Of a DNA stretch of 64,000 nucleotides, positions 1-9,439 are shown piece by piece. Made by a program: the position numbers and the translations under genes. The notes under the pieces are model-generated. The model saw only the letters and a program-made list of their open reading frames with translations. It did not search any database and had not been told where the DNA came from. Origin of the DNA: Pseudoalteromonas piscicida (lineage in GTDB: Bacteria; Pseudomonadota; Gammaproteobacteria; Enterobacterales; Alteromonadaceae); the NCBI RefSeq assembly GCF_000238315.3, contig NZ_CP011924.1, positions 1,590,501 through 1,654,500 on the forward strand. Direction: 5' to 3'. Each line of letters starts with the position of its first letter. Position 1 is the first letter of the stretch.

Positions 1-357
1 AGTATCCGCGCCGGTAAAGTCAATATCTCAGATACTTACATCCATATCAAAAACGGCGAAGCCTATTTGTTGGCTAGTCAAATTCAGCCGTTAAATAGTG
101 CCTCTACACATGTGATATGCGATCCGCTTCGTTATCGTAAACTGCTACTAAATAAACGTGAAATCTCACGTCTTATCGGCGCAACCGAACGTGATGGTTA
201 TTCTCTGATTGCCACAGCAATGTACTGGAAAAAGTGCTGGGTAAAACTCGAGTTCTATCTTGCGAAGGGTAAAAAGCAACACGATAAACGTGCTGATATT
301 AAAGACCGTGATTGGTCACGTGATAAAGAACGTTTGATGAAACACAATGTACGTTAA
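1..357 (+). CDS. smpB: SsrA-binding protein SmpB, C-terminal part
   Basis: SmpB binds tmRNA (SsrA) and delivers it to stalled ribosomes in trans-translation. The reading frame is open from base 1, so the N-terminus (about 42 residues by comparison with the 160-residue E. coli protein) lies outside the window; 118 residues remain. Visible family features are the segment ending in NISD, the DP-x-R-x-RKLLLN block near residue 40, and the basic C-terminal tail with KGKKQHDKR followed by [11 protein letters not shown], which enters the decoding centre. A TTG at position 67 lies inside the protein and is not a start. A hairpin terminator follows 25 bases after the stop. No ssrA gene follows; fabB lies convergently next. 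Confidence 0.96.
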   Translation, partial: SIRAGKVNISDTYIHIKNGEAYLLASQIQPLNSASTHVICDPLRYRKLLLNKREISRLIGATERDGYSLIATAMYWKKCWVKLEFYLAKGKKQHDKRADIKDRDWSRDKERLMKHNVR

Positions 358-382
358 TTTATTTTAATATACGAACAGAACG

Positions 383-409
383 AAAAAAGCAGGCTTAGCC
401 TGCTTTTTT
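383..409. terminator. Bidirectional intrinsic terminator between smpB and fabB
   Basis: The arms AAAAAGCAGGC and GCCTGCTTTTT flank a TTA loop, with A-runs and T-runs on either side. The element sits between convergent smpB (+) and fabB (-) and can serve both. Confidence 0.9.
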
Positions 410-439
410 GTGTTTGATATAAAGTTAAGTGTAAAGCGC

Positions 440-1654
440 TTAACCTTTGTACTTTTGCATCACAAGTGTTGCGTTAGTACCACCAAAGCCAAAGCTGTTT
501 GACATTACAGTATTAAGCGGTCCATCACGGCGCTCTGTTACAATGTCTAAGCCTTGTGCTTGCTCATCTAGTTCATCAATGTTGATCGATGGTGCAATAA
601 AGTCATTATCTAGCATCAGCAAAGAGTAAATCGCTTCATGCACGCCAGCCGCACCGAGTGCGTGGCCTGTCATCGCTTTAGTTGCACTAATAGCCGGAGA
701 ATTATCGCCGAACAACTCTTGAATAGCGCCTAACTCTTTCACGTCACCAACTGGTGTTGAAGTACCGTGCGTGTTTAGGTAGTCAATCGGTGCATCAAGA
801 CCTTGCATCGCTTGTTTCATACAACGTACAGCGCCTTCACCTGATGGTGCTACCATGTCGTAACCATCTGATGTCGCACCATAGCCAACGATTTCAGCAT
901 AAATGTGCGCGCCGCGAGCAAGTGCGTGTTCTAGCTCTTCAACTACCACAATACCGCCACCGCCAGAGATGACGAAACCATCACGATTTGCATCGTACGT
1001 ACGTGATGCGCGCTCAGGCGTTTCATTGTACTTGGTTGACAACGCCCCCATGGCATCGAATTCCATCGCCAATGTCCAGTGAAGCTCTTCACCGCCACCA
1101 GCAAAAATAACATCTTGCTTGCCTAGTTGAATTTGTTCAACTGCATTGCCAATACAGTGTGCTGATGTTGCACATGCAGAGCTGATTGAGTAGTTCACAC
1201 CTTTAATTTTAAATGGTGTTGCCAAACACGCAGAAGTCGTGCTTGCCATGGTACGTGGAACCATATAAGGTCCTACACGCTTTACGCCTTTTTCGCGCAG
1301 AATATCAGCGGCTTCAACTTGGTATTTAGACGAACCACCACCAGAACCTACGATAAGGCCTGTGCGTTCGTTTGATACTTGCTCTTCTGATAGCCCTGAA
1401 TCTTCAATTGCTTGCGCCATCGAGATATAAGAAAACGCTGCCGCGTCCCCCATAAAACGATGTGCCTTACGGTCAACGAGAGATTTTACGTCGATATCTA
1501 TTTTACCAGACACTTGGCTACGTAGGTTGTAGTCTGCAAATTCTTGGTTAAAAGCAATACCGCTCTTACCTGCTTTTAATGACTCTAAAACTTCTTGCTT
1601 GTTGTTGCCGATGCTCGAAACAACACCGATCCCCGTAATAACGGCTCTTCTCAT
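440..1654 (-). CDS. fabB: 3-oxoacyl-ACP synthase I (KAS I), FabB
   Basis: This condensing enzyme elongates acyl-ACP with malonyl-ACP in type II fatty acid synthesis and is needed for the unsaturated branch. The 404-residue length matches E. coli FabB (406). The thiolase-fold catalytic triad is visible: Cys161 in SSACATSAH, His296 in [11 protein letters not shown] and His331 in GHALGAAG, plus the C-terminal glycine-rich GFGGTNA motif. It is transcribed divergently from mnmC, an order shared with E. coli. The intergenic region carries a FabR-like palindrome, suggesting control by the unsaturated fatty acid repressor. KAS II (FabF) is the alternative, but FabF is usually about 412 residues and located with acpP; I favour FabB. 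Confidence 0.95.
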   Translation of the reverse strand: MRRAVITGIGVVSSIGNNKQEVLESLKAGKSGIAFNQEFADYNLRSQVSGKIDIDVKSLVDRKAHRFMGDAAAFSYISMAQAIEDSGLSEEQVSNERTGLIVGSGGGSSKYQVEAADILREKGVKRVGPYMVPRTMASTTSACLATPFKIKGVNYSISSACATSAHCIGNAVEQIQLGKQDVIFAGGGEELHWTLAMEFDAMGALSTKYNETPERASRTYDANRDGFVISGGGGIVVVEELEHALARGAHIYAEIVGYGATSDGYDMVAPSGEGAVRCMKQAMQGLDAPIDYLNTHGTSTPVGDVKELGAIQELFGDNSPAISATKAMTGHALGAAGVHEAIYSLLMLDNDFIAPSINIDELDEQAQGLDIVTERRDGPLNTVMSNSFGFGGTNATLVMQKYKG

Positions 1655-1727
1655 GGGTTTATTCCCTTCGATATTACAAATTATGCGTAGTATACGCTGA
1701 ATTTTAGCGCCAAGTGGTCAGCTTTCC

Positions 1728-1745
1728 AGCGTACACATGTACTCT
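1728..1745. promoter_or_regulatory. FabR-like operator upstream of fabB
   Basis: The near-palindrome AGCGTACA-CA-TGTACTCT lies about 75 bases upstream of the fabB start. It resembles the AGCGTAC-centred FabR sites known in front of fabA and fabB in enterobacteria. FabR binding here is inferred from motif similarity and the gene it precedes. Confidence 0.6.
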
Positions 1746-1830
1746 GAACCTAAATAACTAAAAATGCAACCAGACTATTGAGTCGAAAGACAGTAAAATA
1801 GTTCCCAAATAGTCGAACATAGAGTCTTTC

Positions 1831-3816
1831 ATGATAAAAAACGCTCAAATACACTTCAACGATGCTGGCACCCCTGTTGCCGATAGTTTTGACGATGTCT
1901 ATTTTTCCAACGACGATGGATTAGCTGAGTCACATTACGTCTTTTATACTCAGAACCATATCGACGAGCGGTTACAAAATCATGGCAAAGACCGATTTGT
2001 CATCGCAGAAACTGGTTTTGGTACTGGATTAAACTTTCTCAACGCTTGGTATCACTTCAACCAGCGTAGCAAAGACGCATGCGTTAACCAACTACACTTT
2101 GTCTCATTTGAGAAATATCCAATCCATATTGATGACTTAGTTAAAGCGCTACAAGCTTGGCCTACGCTTGCCCCACTCGCCGAAAAACTTTGCCAACAAT
2201 ACCCGATGGCCCTTGAAGGATGCCATCGCCTAGAGTTTGACAATGGTCAAGTGACCTTAGATTTATGGTTTGGTGATATTCACGATAATTTACCACAACT
2301 AAGTTTTGAACAAACCGGATTTGTCGATGCTTGGTTTTTAGATGGCTTTGCACCGAGTAAAAACCCAGATATGTGGCAACAAAGCTTATTTGATGCCATG
2401 GCCAATATGAGCCGTGATAGCGCTACTTTGGCAACATTTACCGCAGCGGGTTTTGTCCGCAGGGGACTACAAGACGCCGGCTTTGCGTGCAAAAAAGTCA
2501 AAGGGTTTGGTCGCAAACGCGAAATGGTGGTCGGAACGCTGAGCCGTGCCAATAAAAACTCCAATACTCCAGCGTATTACAGCACCACACCGCGTAAGCT
2601 AGAGAGTATCGCAATTATTGGCGGCGGTATTGCCTCAAGTTGTTTGTTGTATCACCTTAGTAAACGTAATCTTGGCGCAGCACTTTTCTGCCAAGACGAC
2701 GCGTTAGCCAAAGGTGCTTCTCACAATCGTCAAGGCGCGCTATATCCAAACCTGCAAGCAGATCACACGCCATCGAGCGAGCTATACGCCCACAGCTTTT
2801 TATATGCAAAGCGCCTTTATCAGCATATTGCAAATGCGGGCTACCACTTCGCACACGATTGGTGTGGCGTACTCTTGCAGTCCGTTAGTGAAGCCAAACA
2901 AGCGCAGCATCAAAACTTAGCTGAAAAAGCAACTTGGCCGCATGACTTAATTCATGCCGTTGATGCCAAGCAGGCTTCAGTCATAGCAAATACCACACTG
3001 CCCTACGGTGGACTTTATATTCCAGAGGCTGGCTGGCTAAACCCTGCAGAGGTAACACAAGCAGTGTTTGATGCAGCTCACGCGTTAAAAGCGGTTTCGA
3101 CTCATTTTAATACTGATATACAAAAGCTTGAAAAAACTGAGAGCGGCTGGCTGTTACACAGTGAAGATAATACGTTTGGGCCGTTTTCAGATGTCTTTGT
3201 CTGTGGTGGTGAGCATTCTGACCGATTCGAGCAAACCAAACATATTCCTCTACACGGCGTTCGCGGTCAGGTCTCTCATGTTGATGCTGGAGAAGAATCA
3301 CAAAAACTCAATACCGTACTTTGCCATAAGGGGTACTTTACTCCCGCAATGAATGGGCAACATTGTATGGGCGCGACATTTGAAAAAAATAGCAAAAGCC
3401 GAGAGGTAAAAGCCGAAGACAATGCCGTTAACCGCGCCCAGCTTGAACGCTTTTATAAAGACACGGATTTAGCCGCGAGTCTTGGCGAGATTACCTCGGC
3501 AAAAGCCGCTGTACGTTGCTGTTTTAACGATCATTTGCCCATGCTTGGTCAAGTCCAGCATAACGATGAGTTTTGCTCGGCGTTTGCTAATTTAAGAAAG
3601 GGAAAACACTACGGTTTTGGAAATCCAGCACTACCCTATCAAGGTATTCATATTGTTACCGGTTTTGGCGCACGAGGGCTGTGCAGCGCTCCACTTGCTA
3701 CTGAGCACTTAGTTGCAACTCTACTTGGCGAAGCAAGGCCTTTAAGCGAACGAGTACATCAGGCAATTCACCCAGCCAGATTGCTCGTCAGGGATTTAAT
3801 TAGAAGTAAAATCTAA
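1831..3816 (+). CDS. mnmC: Bifunctional tRNA mnm5s2U biosynthesis protein MnmC
   Basis: MnmC finishes mnm5(s2)U34 in the wobble position of tRNAs. The FAD domain removes the carboxymethyl group from cmnm5U, and the SAM-dependent domain methylates the resulting nm5U. The 661 residues (E. coli 668) contain both domains in the usual order: an N-terminal methyltransferase (about 1-240) with AETGFGTGLNFL and the DGFAPSKNPDMW catalytic block, and a C-terminal DAO-like oxidoreductase with the dinucleotide motif IAIIGGGIASS near residue 260. The gene is monocistronic and divergent from fabB. The ATG at 1831 follows a weak ribosome binding site. The seven tRNA-Lys(UUU) genes later in this window would be substrates. 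Confidence 0.96.
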   Translation: MIKNAQIHFNDAGTPVADSFDDVYFSNDDGLAESHYVFYTQNHIDERLQNHGKDRFVIAETGFGTGLNFLNAWYHFNQRSKDACVNQLHFVSFEKYPIHIDDLVKALQAWPTLAPLAEKLCQQYPMALEGCHRLEFDNGQVTLDLWFGDIHDNLPQLSFEQTGFVDAWFLDGFAPSKNPDMWQQSLFDAMANMSRDSATLATFTAAGFVRRGLQDAGFACKKVKGFGRKREMVVGTLSRANKNSNTPAYYSTTPRKLESIAIIGGGIASSCLLYHLSKRNLGAALFCQDDALAKGASHNRQGALYPNLQADHTPSSELYAHSFLYAKRLYQHIANAGYHFAHDWCGVLLQSVSEAKQAQHQNLAEKATWPHDLIHAVDAKQASVIANTTLPYGGLYIPEAGWLNPAEVTQAVFDAAHALKAVSTHFNTDIQKLEKTESGWLLHSEDNTFGPFSDVFVCGGEHSDRFEQTKHIPLHGVRGQVSHVDAGEESQKLNTVLCHKGYFTPAMNGQHCMGATFEKNSKSREVKAEDNAVNRAQLERFYKDTDLAASLGEITSAKAAVRCCFNDHLPMLGQVQHNDEFCSAFANLRKGKHYGFGNPALPYQGIHIVTGFGARGLCSAPLATEHLVATLLGEARPLSERVHQAIHPARLLVRDLIRSKI

Positions 3817-3871
3817 TAATGGCTAAGGCATAACATCACCTAGATATTATGCCTTAATCGATATACACCCA

Positions 3872-4327
3872 TTACACGGTAAAGGACTGTCTATTTACGA
3901 CACCCCAATAGTCGTCTTGATATTGAGATTCGCTGTAGTCAATACCGTTTAACGTCAATGCGTTGCGCCAAAAATTGATCGCGTGATCTGCCCCTTGAAT
4001 TTGTTTGACTTGCCAATGCCCTGGATACATTTGCCATATTTTGAACATAAACGAAGAACCGAGTTTACGTTTTCTCGCTGCTGGCACGATATAAAACTCA
4101 CACACCTCAAAGGTGTTTTGCGCTTTAAAAATATTGATAAAGCCAACCGGGTGGCCATTTTCATAAGCCAAGTAGCCAAGGTGCTGTTCGTCTATTGGCG
4201 TATCTAACTGAAATAAACCGTTACTATCTGGTAATTTTTCCGTCAACACTGAAAACTCAGCTTCATATGCTTGCACCAAATTAAAATAGACTTGCGTTAA
4301 TGAACCCACTACTTGACGAATTTCCAA
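3872..4327 (-). CDS. GNAT-family N-acetyltransferase
   Basis: This 151-residue protein has the GNAT layout: a central strand GFINIF, the CEFYIVPAARKRKLGSSFM segment that corresponds to motif A and the acetyl-CoA pyrophosphate loop (degenerate R/Q-x-x-G-x), and a C-terminal strand ending in YWGVV. It presumably acetylates an amine from acetyl-CoA; the substrate cannot be read from the sequence. It is a single cytoplasmic gene, convergent with mnmC across a 55-base gap. GNATs of this size are common and variable, so only the family is claimed. Confidence 0.75.
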   Translation of the reverse strand: MEIRQVVGSLTQVYFNLVQAYEAEFSVLTEKLPDSNGLFQLDTPIDEQHLGYLAYENGHPVGFINIFKAQNTFEVCEFYIVPAARKRKLGSSFMFKIWQMYPGHWQVKQIQGADHAINFWRNALTLNGIDYSESQYQDDYWGVVNRQSFTV

Positions 4328-4500
4328 AATACCGACCTTTACTCAGAATTAGTCGGCGTAACTTACAGCAATAGTGCACAAAGTGAAACAGACAAAATTA
4401 CGATTTCATCTGAACTTGGAATTAGAAATGAACTGACTAAAATGCATAGATCAAAAATATCATCCGACCCTAGCACGGTACTTTTACTCTGGATATAAAA

Positions 4501-4528
4501 CCCAATACCGACATAGGTATTGGGTTTT
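4501..4528. terminator. Intrinsic terminator downstream of the cyanophycinase gene
   Basis: The perfect arms CCCAATACC and GGTATTGGG surround a six-base loop. A TTTT run follows on the + strand and TTTTATAT follows on the - strand, so the element is likely bidirectional. It ends transcription of the - strand gene at 4568-5959. The rest of 4328-4567 contains only a weak 61-codon frame that I do not accept. Confidence 0.8.
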
Positions 4529-4567
4529 GCCTAATATTAAGTCAGAAAAGTAATTGTACCCATCTGA

Positions 4568-5959
4568 TTAATAAGGGTTATTGGGTAAATAAAAGTTACT
4601 CAAGTTTCCGTTAATGGAGACCGCGAGTTCACCGCTACTATGTGTGTGGGTGTAGATGTTGTAACTCTGCCCCGGCAACACTTTAACTCGCAAAAAGTCT
4701 TGATATTGTACTGCTTGACCGCAAGCGAGTGCTGTTCTTTTAGTTTGTGCTGTTTCTTTGAGAATATAAACTTCAGCGCTGCCATCCACGATCCCTTCGC
4801 CTTCGCTATTGATGAAAATTGATGTTGCTTCACTCGCTGCAATATTAAAATAGTTACTACTGTGGCGAGCTAAAGATACGGCTGCACGTCCCATTCTGTC
4901 ACGCTCAGCAAAGTGCGTGTCTGTTAGCGCATTGTCTAGCATGGGGATAGAAACAAACCGACTACTAAAATTCAGTGTTTCGTGACAAAAATCGGTTACT
5001 ACTTCACTGGAGATAGCACCGAGCACACCATCAGGATCGTAAATACTGTCGGCCAGTAACGCCATTCCAGCTGATGTACCACCAACAACACCTCCCTTAT
5101 CAAAAACGTGCTGCACCGCGCTTTGGACAGAAGTTCCTTGCCATTTATTTAGATAATCAGACTGATCGCCTCCAGCAAACCAGACAAACTCGGCACTGCG
5201 AATAGCCCAATCAACATAAGGGTCATTAGCCTTACTAACAGAATCAATAATTAACGTCTCAACTGAATCAGCGGCCATTAGACCAAGTAAGTAATCATTG
5301 TACGCGTCCGTGCCAGAAGTACGCAGTACCACCACATCAGCACCATTACCAATATGAGGAGCTACTCTTTGGCTAAAGGCATTATCAACATCGGTTCCCC
5401 CGCCCATTAAGAGCGTGGCACCGTTATCCGGTGTGAGCGTGTTGCAAGTGTCTGAGCTATTTCCAGCAAGATAAGCCTTTAATGCCCCAGGTTTTGACGG
5501 ACGAATACCGTAATTACACTCTCCAGTTGGCGGCGGAGGAGTTTCACCTTGGACAAAATTCACAATCAAATCATACCAACCAGAGCCACTATATCGCGTT
5601 AGCTTTATATAATAGGTACCTGCAGTCTCAGCATAAAAGCTCCCGGTTTCTGGTATTTGACTCGTTTCCCTACTGACAACTGCTGAGCCTGTTTCTTGAT
5701 ATAAGAACCAGTCAAAATCATCACCAGAGCTATGGTCTAGCGAGATATCTATCGAACCTGGCGCCGCCACATCAAAAGTAAACCAGTCGATATCACCTCT
5801 GGATAACTCGCCGCTAATTGTCGTGTTATTACACACTCCACTATTGGCATTACCTTCGCTGTCGTTAGATTCAGTTTCAGTAGTTGAGCAAGCATAGCTA
5901 TGGCTTGTAACAAGCATTAGAGCAGCTAGTGATACAAATAGAATGTTATTGTTTTTCAT
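4568..5959 (-). CDS. Secreted cyanophycinase-like S51 peptidase with PPC domain
   Basis: This 463-residue protein has a signal peptide (about 1-23), a PPC-type beta domain (about 25-137, with DIDWFTF and YYIKLTR), a proline-rich linker PPPP, and a peptidase S51 domain. The S51 domain shows GGGTD near 187, FAGGDQ near 261, the nucleophile Ser296 in GGTSAGMA, and His349 in DTHFAERDRMGR. Cyanophycinases cleave cyanophycin (multi-L-arginyl-poly-aspartate) to beta-Asp-Arg dipeptides; secreted forms let heterotrophs feed on released polymer. The substrate is inferred from family membership; other S51 members act on alpha-aspartyl dipeptides. The promoter-side part of the gene is included in a 1199-bp tandem duplication. 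No cyanophycin synthetase is in the window. Confidence 0.85.
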   Translation of the reverse strand: MKNNNILFVSLAALMLVTSHSYACSTTETESNDSEGNANSGVCNNTTISGELSRGDIDWFTFDVAAPGSIDISLDHSSGDDFDWFLYQETGSAVVSRETSQIPETGSFYAETAGTYYIKLTRYSGSGWYDLIVNFVQGETPPPPTGECNYGIRPSKPGALKAYLAGNSSDTCNTLTPDNGATLLMGGGTDVDNAFSQRVAPHIGNGADVVVLRTSGTDAYNDYLLGLMAADSVETLIIDSVSKANDPYVDWAIRSAEFVWFAGGDQSDYLNKWQGTSVQSAVQHVFDKGGVVGGTSAGMALLADSIYDPDGVLGAISSEVVTDFCHETLNFSSRFVSIPMLDNALTDTHFAERDRMGRAAVSLARHSSNYFNIAASEATSIFINSEGEGIVDGSAEVYILKETAQTKRTALACGQAVQYQDFLRVKVLPGQSYNIYTHTHSSGELAVSINGNLSNFYLPNNPY

Positions 5960-6165
5960 AGTATTTACCTGAATGATATATATTTCTATGTTCCGTACCG
6001 TTGCATTGCAAAGTTACGCTGACGCACACCGTATTTTGCACTAAGCGCCCACGGCGACTTATACACAGATGACGATGGCCAAAAGCGCAGAAGTGAGCCT
6101 TATACCAATTGAATTAATTCTCTAATCAATTTGAAGGGTGAAATAGCATATTAGCTTCGTTAAAA
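4967..6165. repeat. Tandem direct duplication, unit 1 (1199 bp)
   Basis: Unit 1 spans the N-terminal 330 codons of the cyanophycinase gene, its upstream region, and the first 65 or so bases of a MITE-like element. The same sequence follows immediately as unit 2 with no difference that I can see. Exact edges are uncertain by a few A residues because all three junctions sit in A-runs. Confidence 0.9.
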
Positions 6166-7158
6166 AAAATTCAGTGTTTCGTGACAAAAATCGGTTACTA
6201 CTTCACTGGAGATAGCACCGAGCACACCATCAGGATCGTAAATACTGTCGGCCAGTAACGCCATTCCAGCTGATGTACCACCAACAACACCTCCCTTATC
6301 AAAAACGTGCTGCACCGCGCTTTGGACAGAAGTTCCTTGCCATTTATTTAGATAATCAGACTGATCGCCTCCAGCAAACCAGACAAACTCGGCACTGCGA
6401 ATAGCCCAATCAACATAAGGGTCATTAGCCTTACTAACAGAATCAATAATTAACGTCTCAACTGAATCAGCGGCCATTAGACCAAGTAAGTAATCATTGT
6501 ACGCGTCCGTGCCAGAAGTACGCAGTACCACCACATCAGCACCATTACCAATATGAGGAGCTACTCTTTGGCTAAAGGCATTATCAACATCGGTTCCCCC
6601 GCCCATTAAGAGCGTGGCACCGTTATCCGGTGTGAGCGTGTTGCAAGTGTCTGAGCTATTTCCAGCAAGATAAGCCTTTAATGCCCCAGGTTTTGACGGA
6701 CGAATACCGTAATTACACTCTCCAGTTGGCGGCGGAGGAGTTTCACCTTGGACAAAATTCACAATCAAATCATACCAACCAGAGCCACTATATCGCGTTA
6801 GCTTTATATAATAGGTACCTGCAGTCTCAGCATAAAAGCTCCCGGTTTCTGGTATTTGACTCGTTTCCCTACTGACAACTGCTGAGCCTGTTTCTTGATA
6901 TAAGAACCAGTCAAAATCATCACCAGAGCTATGGTCTAGCGAGATATCTATCGAACCTGGCGCCGCCACATCAAAAGTAAACCAGTCGATATCACCTCTG
7001 GATAACTCGCCGCTAATTGTCGTGTTATTACACACTCCACTATTGGCATTACCTTCGCTGTCGTTAGATTCAGTTTCAGTAGTTGAGCAAGCATAGCTAT
7101 GGCTTGTAACAAGCATTAGAGCAGCTAGTGATACAAATAGAATGTTATTGTTTTTCAT
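6160..7158 (-). pseudogene. Truncated duplicate of the cyanophycinase-like gene
   Basis: This copy keeps the signal peptide, PPC domain and S51 domain through residue 330, all identical to the full gene. It then runs across the duplication joint, adds a single Phe codon and stops. It keeps the nucleophile Ser but lacks the DTHFAERDRMGR segment with His349 and the last 130 residues, so an active peptidase is unlikely. Its promoter region is intact, and a truncated secreted protein with an intact PPC domain could still be made. Complete identity argues that the event is very recent or an assembly artefact. Confidence 0.85.
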
Positions 7159-7364
7159 AGTATTTACCTGAATGATATATATTTCTATGTTCCGTACCGT
7201 TGCATTGCAAAGTTACGCTGACGCACACCGTATTTTGCACTAAGCGCCCACGGCGACTTATACACAGATGACGATGGCCAAAAGCGCAGAAGTGAGCCTT
7301 ATACCAATTGAATTAATTCTCTAATCAATTTGAAGGGTGAAATAGCATATTAGCTTCGTTAAAA
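6166..7364. repeat. Tandem direct duplication, unit 2 (1199 bp)
   Basis: Second copy of the 1199-bp unit, offset by exactly 1199 bases. The novel joint at about 6160-6168 is an 8-A run, compared with 4 As at the left parental edge and 5 As at the right. This is consistent with slippage or microhomology in short A-tracts. Confidence 0.9.
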
Positions 7365-7462
7365 ATTTCTCATTTAGAACAACTAAATAGCAAAATTTTT
7401 GCCTTGCTACTAAAGCTATTTCCCCGCTTCAAGATAGATCATTTACTTAATACAACTGGTAT
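7301..7462. repeat. MITE-like imperfect palindrome, about 162 bp
   Basis: The ends are imperfect inverted repeats: the left end begins ATACCAATTGAATTAA and the right end, reverse-complemented, reads ATACCAGTTGTATTAA. The similarity continues inward (TTGAAGGGTGAAATAGC against TTGAAGCGGGGAAATAGC), so the element can fold on itself. It has no coding capacity. A half copy lies at 6102-6165 because the tandem duplication ends inside it. Confidence 0.65.
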
Positions 7463-7812
7463 TATTAATTTGGTTTTTTGAAAAACCTAAACGCAATTAG
7501 CGTTAGGGTTTACATTCGCATTGATACGGAACGTGATAAAACCCACCCAACAACTTGTCGATGGGAATAGAATTGAAATTCAGGTGTGGCTATTCGTCGA
7601 ACCACTCACTCAAGTGGTAATTAACGGAACATTCATGCAGATCACTAGGGCGTTGTTTGTTGTAGATGAACATTTACGTCTCCTAGGTGATAGTTAAAAG
7701 AATGAGTATTAAGCAGATGTAAACAATCCGCTTAAAAAATATGGCATGCAACGCGTACCTTTTCAACTTTTATTATCAAAAACTCAACAAAAAAATCATC
7801 GAGTGACGTCAA
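7463..7812. other. Gap without a confident gene
   Basis: No convincing gene was found here. A frame on the + strand is open from 7491 to the stop at 7697, with GTG at 7533; the peptide carries RIEIQVWLF and VVDEHLRLLGDS. It has no clear ribosome binding site and no family that I recognise, and may be the tail of a decayed gene. The remaining bases up to the regulator pseudogene show nothing notable. Confidence 0.3.
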
Positions 7813-9294
7813 TTACGGACTCTCGACATAACAACTCGGCTTTCTTGGACAGCTTTTTCCTCGAGTACAAATCACCCGAACAGAGCCCTCAAGCCCTCTT
7901 TCAATCCACTGGATATTTAAAATCTTGGCAACACGGAGTAATTGGGTTTTCATATGATAGGGCACCACGCTCGCACCACCATGGCTAATACAAGCTTGTT
8001 GCAACTCTCCAATCAAGGCATCAGCATCAATCCCTTGTGCATTAATAGCAGGATTGAGATCGAGACCCGCGCACAGCACTCTTGGACGATTCGCAACATC
8101 AACGATTTTTACTGACTCACAGCAATACAGACGCGGTTTGCCATTAACATTCAGGATTGAAAGTTGAGCACTGGCACTATTACTATCATCATGAAATTTA
8201 CGAAATACGGCCCAGTGCTGACACGGATCGGCAACGCTACGCATATTGCCCCAAGGTAAAGGAATGCCATTGCCTCGATACACCGCCTTGAGTTTACCGG
8301 CTTGATAAGCATCAAAATAATGCCAATGTGGATAAGGTGAAACCGATGTCATTCTGCGCATTGCGACGGAAGCAGAAATACCAAGTTACTCATGGACGCG
8401 TACATCGTAACCTCGGCTTTCGAGTAACTGCCGAAATGGTGTACGGGGACACAATAAGGCCCCTGCAAAGAAGCTCGATTCAAAATCCTGCCACGCGCTC
8501 AAAATATCCTGAGCATTTGGAGTATCATGATCGGGGTTATCGTTACTTTTACGACTTTCTCCAGTAGTGAGTACACATTCTAAACCCTCACTATTGTGAA
8601 GTACGGCATGGCCAATATGAACGGCTAAATCGTATTTCATTCTCGCGGGATGTGCGTGCAATGCGCGATTTATAAACACCATGTTTGGCTCTTTGAAATA
8701 AGAAGTGATCATCCCCTCTCCGTCAGGCGATGATTGCTCAAACCACTCCACTTTTCGACCTTTTGCTATCAAAATTGCCATGAGGTCATCACAGCTGAGA
8801 TAGAGATTTTTACCTCCCACTTCATCGGCTGCTCGCTCTAAATCAGGAAAGTGGTTTTGATGGTGTTCTTGGTGGGCACGGATCAAAAGGTGCGCAAACT
8901 GCCTACCACTGATCCCCGCTTGGGATAGCATTTCTGGGATCGCAATTTGTAATATCTCTTTGGCAAATAGAAAGTTGGGCTCTAAAGCCATCCCCATTAT
9001 CCCACCGAAATTGCCTTTATCTGGCGCAATCTCCGGCGCTTCAGGTTGACTGTCTAAAAACCACTCAATCGGTTTTTGAAATACAGTAGAGAAGTTTTCG
9101 AGCATCGCTTCGCTTGGCGTACGCTGACCTCTTTCAATCATTGACAGGTAGGAAACGGAAGGCGCGCTGGTTGGATCTTGCTTAACACATCGAGCCGACA
9201 AATCTTCTAAAGTCAGATGGTTACGCTTTCTTAGATTTCTTATTTTAGTACCCAAAAAGTGAGACTTTCTAATTAAGCTTGCAACTTTTGCCAT
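7813..9294 (-). pseudogene. XRE-family ScfR-type (DUF3612-like) regulator with in-frame stop
   Basis: The frame starting at ATG 9294 encodes 302 residues and meets TAA at 8386-8388. The same frame then continues for 191 codons to 7813. The second part reads on as LGISASVAMRRM and SPYPHWHYFDAY, and contains the Cys-bearing DPCQHWAVFRK block typical of ScfR/DUF2083 C-terminal domains. The first part has an N-terminal HTH (KIRNLRKRNHLTLEDL, about 15-70) and an ImmA/IrrE-like central region (HIGHAVLH). Together they give the length of one regulator of about 493 residues, so a single nonsense codon has split the gene. ScfR-type proteins sense short-chain acyl-CoA status and control glyoxylate-shunt or related genes in other bacteria; the role here is inferred. 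Readthrough or a sequencing error remain possible. A GC-poor upstream extension beyond 9294 is not coding. Confidence 0.8.
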
Positions 9295-9296
9295 GA

Positions 9297-9349
9297 TTTC
9301 ACACCCCATTTTTGTGAAATTCACACTGTGAAATTCTTTTTGTGAAATT
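9297..9349. promoter_or_regulatory. Operator array of TGTGAAATT boxes
   Basis: Three identical TGTGAAATT boxes start at 9313, 9327 and 9341, exactly 14 bp apart, and an inverted TTTCACA sits at 9297. They lie directly upstream of the regulator start (9294) and about 90 bp before the divergent gene at 9440. This is a probable binding array for the adjacent XRE regulator controlling both directions. Confidence 0.65.
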
Positions 9350-9439
9350 ATATGAATATTTAACTTACACTCAAAATGTACACGAAACAACCAGAATATA
9401 TTTCCCAATTTATGACAACATGAACAAGTGAGGTGGATC

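Noticed and set aside
1705..1727. Possible FadR site upstream of fabB (AAGTGGTCAG)
   Set aside because: Only one half of the TGGTCNGACCA pattern is present.
4313..4498. 61-codon + strand frame between the GNAT and cyanophycinase genes
   Set aside because: No ribosome binding site, overlaps the GNAT start on the other strand, and no recognisable family features.
7746..7988. 80-codon + strand frame over the 3' end of the XRE regulator
   Set aside because: It lies antisense to conserved ScfR-type coding sequence and has no start signal.
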